DNA of 33,090 nucleotides from Bacillota bacterium. GTDB lineage: Bacteria; Bacillota; Clostridia; Saccharofermentanales; DTU023. The stretch is taken from the NCBI GenBank assembly GCA_023622515.1, contig JAMNZB010000061.1, forward strand, positions 1 through 33,090. Direction: 5' to 3'. The notes beneath the pieces are model-generated. The model saw only the letters and a list, made by a program, of their open reading frames with translations, had not been told where the DNA came from and ran no database searches. Each line of letters opens with the position of its first letter. Position 1 is the first letter of the stretch. Made by a program: the position numbers and the translations under genes. Shown one piece after another: positions 29,609 to 33,090 of this stretch.

Positions 29609-31246
29609 CTAGCATAGTGTGTCATTCTTGCCCAAAAAAGAAAGGAAAAGGGAAAGCGCCAGTAAGTCTGCTGACCCTCCGGGTGAGAGATTTTTTCCTA
29701 TCAGTTCTTCATCAAATGCTCTAAGGTCGGAAAGAAACTTTTCTTCAGAAAAATCATCCTGCAAAGCCCCGTCATAGCAGCTGTTCGGCTTATATTTCCG
29801 ATGTTTTTTTAAAATAAGTCTTGCTTTATTTTGTAAAAACAGTAAGGCCTCTTGCCCCCCTCGCCGTATGATATTACTATCTTCAACCCTAGAGTATAAG
29901 TGAAGCAGGGCAACAAGGCCGGCAATATCTTCAGAAAAACCTGATTCAAGCATTTTCTCCAACACGGGCAGCCCTGTGTGCATTAGGTCCGGATAAGCAT
30001 GGGCAGCTGCTGCTCTGGCACCGCCGGGAAGCTCACAGCTTTTCTCTTCCCGCCAAAGCCTATAGGCCCTCTCGGAAATCCTCGCAGCCAGTTCCGGAAT
30101 TTTCCTAACCTTCGGCATGAGCAAGGGAACAATCTCTTCTTGCTCCACTAAGAGGGGTAAATCTTGGTCAGGCGCCGATAAGGAAGCACTTTCACTCCCT
30201 GCTATAAAATCTATATTGTGAGCGAAGAGAATGACCGCCGCCGGAAGGAGGAGGGCCAGGGCGTAATGTAAGCCCTTATGGCAATTCACCCCTCCATTTA
30301 CCGCAAGGGATGCTTTTTCTCCGCTTTTACCAAGCCTTTGGAGTTTTTTAAATAAATTGTGCAGTGAGTCCGGAGAGAAGCTATACCCTCTTGCTTCGAC
30401 CTGTCCGGCATTTTCACCCGACCGGGGATATACGTCCGCCCCCTGCCCCCGATAAGCCATCCTCTTTTCTCTTTCGTAGAAGTCCAGGCCCTCCTTGGCA
30501 TAGACCTTTAAATAGGGTTTTAAGGCTTCAATGCTGCGGAAGAAACTGGCCATATCCATGTCCCTGTGGGCACCGTTATTGGCCCGATCAACCAGGCCGG
30601 GCTTGGGTGTAAGCAGGACCTCTTCCCGCATCGCTTTTTCGGCCAGAAAAACAAGCCTGTCGATAAAGGCAAGTTGAAGTTCTTTGCGCATGAGACTATT
30701 AATTTTATCCAGTAAGTCTGCTTCCGAATGCCGCTGTGAGCGGCTGCAGGCAAAAGCATCCCGGTCACAAAGAAAGCATTTTCGGGCTTTTTTCGGGAAA
30801 AGAGTCCCCCTGCTCAACTTCTCCCCGCCAGCCGAATAGACATCCAAATCAACTAAGCGCATAGCGGGACTTCTTTGCTCAAGCTCTATGGCAAAGCTTT
30901 TTAAATCCATGGGGGAACAAGCTTGGCATTCAAGAAGAAGATATAGGCCGGCAACTGACCTTTGCATAGACTTACGTGTAGGAAGAAAAGATTTTTTTTT
31001 CAGCTCAGGCAAAAGCAAGTCAAGTACATAGGAAAAAAAGCAATCACTCAAGGGTGATCGCTTTTTAGGCCCTGCAATATTTAAGTTAAGGCTGAGATAG
31101 GCATAGCCTCGCCCATTGCGAATAAAATTTTTACGCAAAGCAACACGGTTTTCGCGCTCTTCCAGAACTTCCTCAAGGCTACACGCTCTGTAATTTTGGG
31201 GCTCATAATAAATCTTTAAAGACTTATTGTCTAAACATTTTCTCAT
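29609..31246 (-). CDS. citXG: CitX-CitG fusion: holo-citrate lyase (citramalate lyase) prosthetic group synthesis
   Basis: A bifunctional protein of 545 residues. Residues 1-180 match CitX, the transferase that loads the prosthetic group onto the acyl carrier subunit: MRLVDLDVYSAGGEKLSRGTL (129-149) and CFLCDRDAFACSRSQRHS (157-174). Residues 190-530 match CitG, which makes 2'-(5''-triphosphoribosyl)-3'-dephospho-CoA: EVLLTPKPGLVDRANNGAHRDMDMASF (209-235) and NGGVNCHKGLHYALALL (317-333), with Cys replacing the usual Thr in GGVNTHKG. An insertion of about 30 residues (260-292) interrupts the CitG part. Citramalate lyase needs the same cofactor, and adjacency to methylaspartate ammonia-lyase favours that use. 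Its ATG is 3 bases after the upstream stop, with a weak ribosome site, so it is translationally coupled. Confidence 0.9.
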   Translation of the reverse strand: MRKCLDNKSLKIYYEPQNYRACSLEEVLEERENRVALRKNFIRNGRGYAYLSLNLNIAGPKKRSPLSDCFFSYVLDLLLPELKKKSFLPTRKSMQRSVAGLYLLLECQACSPMDLKSFAIELEQRSPAMRLVDLDVYSAGGEKLSRGTLFPKKARKCFLCDRDAFACSRSQRHSEADLLDKINSLMRKELQLAFIDRLVFLAEKAMREEVLLTPKPGLVDRANNGAHRDMDMASFFRSIEALKPYLKVYAKEGLDFYEREKRMAYRGQGADVYPRSGENAGQVEARGYSFSPDSLHNLFKKLQRLGKSGEKASLAVNGGVNCHKGLHYALALLLPAAVILFAHNIDFIAGSESASLSAPDQDLPLLVEQEEIVPLLMPKVRKIPELAARISERAYRLWREEKSCELPGGARAAAAHAYPDLMHTGLPVLEKMLESGFSEDIAGLVALLHLYSRVEDSNIIRRGGQEALLFLQNKARLILKKHRKYKPNSCYDGALQDDFSEEKFLSDLRAFDEELIGKNLSPGGSADLLALSLFLSFLGKNDTLC

Positions 31247-31249
31247 TCT

Positions 31250-32167
31250 CTAAATACTATTTATGTCAACAAGTTCAACATCATTGCCGAAACCCACAAT
31301 CCCGATAAGCATATAGGCACCGGTAATACTGTCACGAATCAGCTCCGGGTGTAAACGGAAGGAGGGTATTTCTGAAGTATTATCCACATGCATGCGGGGG
31401 GCCGTACAATAGTGAAGCTTGTCGCCGATTAGAATATGGTTGTCATCAGCATAGGAAATGGGAATGTTCTGATCAATTAAGGTCCGGATATCTGCCTCCA
31501 AAGTTTGCATATCAATATTGGGGCGTTCACCAAAACTGAGGATAAAACCATGTCTTACATCGCCGTGTGCATATCGAAATACCCCTTGCTTTTGCAGGCA
31601 ATATTCACACAAGTCTTCTGTCGTATGGGCCATCTTTCGATAAATCACAGACTCAAAAACAATATTGCTGACTTGTTCCGGCTCCGGTCCAAAATAGCTT
31701 GGCCTGGTTACAATCAGTTCTTCCCCAATACCAATCAGGAGGTCAGCATTACGCCCCAAGGCTTCGTAGATTAAATCGAAATGCTCTATGATAACCCGGC
31801 GGCCACTATTTACAGCATGTATGACTGCATCGGCCAATTCATGCATTTGATGGAAGCCCAATTCAAAGCGGATATCCATATGATAGGTATGGGGTTTAAA
31901 AAAGCCCTCATCCTCCAAATTCATAATGGGAAGCGGGCGTACATTAACTCCCTCATCATCATTCGTTAGCTCTAAACCGGGAAACATACCCTTTATCAAG
32001 ACACTTTTCCCTGAACCCGACTCACCGATAATCCCGACAACTTGGTCAAAAGGGCTCAAATACATTTGAGCAATCTGGGCACCGGCATCAGCCATCCGGA
32101 TACGGCCTCGAGGAGCCAGTAAAACACTATACAGATGATTTTTCTGCATTCTTGCAGAGTATGACAT
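31250..32167 (-). CDS. P-loop protein with AlaRS second-additional-domain (SAD) like C-terminus, methylaspartate operon
   Basis: A protein of 305 residues. The frame could begin at 32233, but GGGGAG lies 7 bases before ATG 32167 and the extension would cross the terminator hairpin. Residues 44-57 hold a P-loop (GIIGESGSGKSVLI). The centre has RRVIIEHFDLIY (123-134), a Walker-B-like strand. The C-terminal third resembles the editing (SAD) domain of alanyl-tRNA synthetase and AlaX: HGDVRHG (201-207) and CTAPRMHVDNTSEIPSF (254-270), where the HVxNTSEI-x-x-F pattern matches AlaRS but the metal-binding CxGTH spacing is changed. I recall clostridial proteins annotated as AlaRS second additional domain proteins beside methylaspartate genes; none has an assigned role to my knowledge. 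Possible roles are proofreading of a non-standard amino acid on tRNA, or cofactor handling; both are guesses. Confidence 0.75.
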   Translation of the reverse strand: MSYSARMQKNHLYSVLLAPRGRIRMADAGAQIAQMYLSPFDQVVGIIGESGSGKSVLIKGMFPGLELTNDDEGVNVRPLPIMNLEDEGFFKPHTYHMDIRFELGFHQMHELADAVIHAVNSGRRVIIEHFDLIYEALGRNADLLIGIGEELIVTRPSYFGPEPEQVSNIVFESVIYRKMAHTTEDLCEYCLQKQGVFRYAHGDVRHGFILSFGERPNIDMQTLEADIRTLIDQNIPISYADDNHILIGDKLHYCTAPRMHVDNTSEIPSFRLHPELIRDSITGAYMLIGIVGFGNDVELVDINSI

Positions 32168-32190
32168 AATAAATCTCCCCTCTCGTGCAG

Positions 32191-32231
32191 AAAAAAATAT
32201 CAGGCAAGGCGTGTTAGGGCCACGCCTTGCC
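32191..32231 (-). terminator. Strong terminator/attenuator inside the methylaspartate operon
   Basis: On the minus strand GGCAAGGCGTG-GCCCTAA-CACGCCTTGCC forms a perfect 11-bp stem, then TGATATTTTTTT. It starts 10 bases after the mal stop and ends 23 bases before the next gene, so the P-loop and citXG genes need readthrough or a separate promoter. Confidence 0.88.
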
Positions 32232-32241
32232 AATTGTTTTC

Positions 32242-33090
32242 TTATTTAACTTTCTGCCAACCTAAAATTCTTTGCATCTCATTATAAACAATCATGTAGC
32301 CTTCATCTACACCCATACCCGGTTTTCCTAAAATTTGATCAGGCCGGGTTGCCATAGCAATATGGGCACAAACTTGTGTAGAACGATCGGTTTCATTACA
32401 GGTTCCGCCCAGGTAAGCAAGCATATCATGCTCTTTACAGTAGAGAACAGCTTCAATGGTGTTGTTGATGCCACCCAGGTCCGGTGTTTTAATTTGAATC
32501 ATGTGGCCGGCCTTGGATTCGGCAAAGAGCTTAATATCTTCAAGTGTGTTACACCACTCATCAGCTACAAGTTCTACGTTTGAACCTCTGGCATCGAGTT
32601 CTTTTCTTAAACCGGCAAGGCATTCCACCTGTTTATCTCGGCTTCCGGCATCCATCGGCCCCTCGATACGGAGTTTAAAAGGCTTGGCAAGAGCTTCCAG
32701 TTCTTGAAAATAGTCGGCCATTTTCGCATAGTTGTCTGCACCAAAGGCTTCACCTACTGTACCATAAACGTCAATGTGAATGACTGGGTTATAGGATTCG
32801 TCTTTGCGGATTTCTTGGATTCTTTTACTCAGCCAGCTAACATAATCTTTTAAAATTTCACCATTTTTCCCCAATTTTTCCTCGACATTGTTAATCAAGG
32901 CGTGAGGCAATACATGAGACCCCTTGATAATCATTTTTTCTGCATTTTCATAGCGATTATCACCGGACTGGGAGAAAATGGGGATGATGTCAGAGGAAAC
33001 CTCGCAAGCATATTCTTTGGCAATAACATCAGCCATCATCACTTTATTGGCTTTGGCAACAGCATCCAGTAAGGCTTGGGTTACCCCGTA
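32242..33090 (-). CDS. mal: Methylaspartate ammonia-lyase, N-terminus outside window
   Basis: The frame is open to the right edge (282 residues visible; about 130 of a usual 413 or so are missing). An internal GTG near 33042 is not the start, because the family sequence YGVTQALLDAVAKANKVMMADV continues upstream of it. The enzyme is a member of the enolase superfamily that takes ammonia from L-threo-3-methylaspartate to give mesaconate. The metal-binding acids expected for the family fall in HIDVYGTVG, RIEGPMDAG and LVADEWCN (Asp238, Glu273, Asp307 in the C. tetanomorphum enzyme, from memory). The catalytic lysine is in IQIKTPDLGG (Lys331) and the histidine in VLPHALIN (His194). QILGKPGMGVDEGYMIVYNEM closes the barrel. 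It belongs to the glutamate mutase fermentation route; the mutase genes would be expected upstream, beyond the right edge. Confidence 0.96.
   Translation of the reverse strand, partial: YGVTQALLDAVAKANKVMMADVIAKEYACEVSSDIIPIFSQSGDNRYENAEKMIIKGSHVLPHALINNVEEKLGKNGEILKDYVSWLSKRIQEIRKDESYNPVIHIDVYGTVGEAFGADNYAKMADYFQELEALAKPFKLRIEGPMDAGSRDKQVECLAGLRKELDARGSNVELVADEWCNTLEDIKLFAESKAGHMIQIKTPDLGGINNTIEAVLYCKEHDMLAYLGGTCNETDRSTQVCAHIAMATRPDQILGKPGMGVDEGYMIVYNEMQRILGWQKVK

Noticed and set aside
32167-32233. N-terminal extension of the P-loop protein to 32233
   Set aside because: The extension is translated terminator hairpin with no ribosome site. GGGGAG before ATG 32167 decides the start.
1-33090. 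CRISPR array, prophage, insertion sequence or tRNA genes
   Set aside because: No spaced identical repeats, no transposase, integrase or phage structural protein, and no cloverleaf candidates were recognised on either strand.

Overview
The window looks like chromosome of a fermentative, strictly anaerobic Clostridia-type Firmicute. The evidence is the strong AGGAGG ribosome sites, the ptb-buk butyrate module, a B12-type radical SAM protein, a 2[4Fe-4S] ferredoxin, an FMN-riboswitch-controlled RibU, and, at the right edge, methylaspartate ammonia-lyase beside a CitX-CitG fusion. The last pair is the signature of glutamate fermentation by the methylaspartate route. I see no tRNA, rRNA, transposase, CRISPR array or phage gene. 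Most of the window is ordinary core and metabolic DNA.

Layout, left to right. (1) 1-3806, minus strand: a large secreted InlB-repeat protein that runs off the left edge (at least 876 residues, no stop in the window), preceded by a small secreted acidic protein with a C-terminal Ig-like segment. (2) 4123-6633, minus: a divergent Mur ligase and a short-chain dehydrogenase. (3) 6790-8967, plus: ptb and buk, with a promoter, a leader that can fold in competing ways and a strong terminator. (4) 9061-11669, plus: a VanY-type carboxypeptidase (possibly leaderless) overlapping by ATGA with a B12-binding radical SAM protein. (5) 11793-14302, minus: a 56-residue ferredoxin, a DUF368/PopT polyprenyl-phosphate carrier and a FemABX transferase. 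(6) 14391-17103, plus: a DUF1538 membrane protein followed by a tandem PII-like protein and a single PII-like protein. (7) 17081-17974: promoter, FMN riboswitch, terminator and ribU. (8) 18113-20275, minus: thioredoxin, a uridine-kinase-like nucleoside kinase and a zinc-ribbon membrane protein. (9) 20313-21693, plus: tadA and a PlsC-like acyltransferase. (10) 21758-25805, minus: an acyl-CoA synthetase with a long coiled-coil tail, and hflX. (11) 26010-27868, plus: an XRE regulator and a DEAD-box helicase. (12) 27888-33090, minus: murJ, citXG, an unusual P-loop protein with an AlaRS-like editing domain, and methylaspartate ammonia-lyase (N-terminus outside the window).

How the genes fit together. 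Mal deaminates 3-methylaspartate to mesaconate. Mesaconate becomes citramalate, and citramalate lyase needs the same prosthetic group that CitX and CitG make for citrate lyase. The resulting pyruvate can flow to butyryl-CoA, and Ptb/Buk then yield ATP and butyrate. MurJ, PopT, FemABX, VanY and the Mur ligase all concern the cell envelope but sit in separate transcription units.

The best candidates for undescribed biology are the DUF1538 transporter with three PII-like domains under a promoter carrying a perfect 18-bp dyad, the P-loop/AlaRS-SAD protein inside the methylaspartate operon, the acyl-CoA synthetase with a roughly 290-residue coiled-coil tail, and hflX, which has a good promoter and ribosome site but no ATG, GTG or TTG where translation should begin. 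Several starts given here differ from the longest possible reading frame because the ribosome-binding site decides them.
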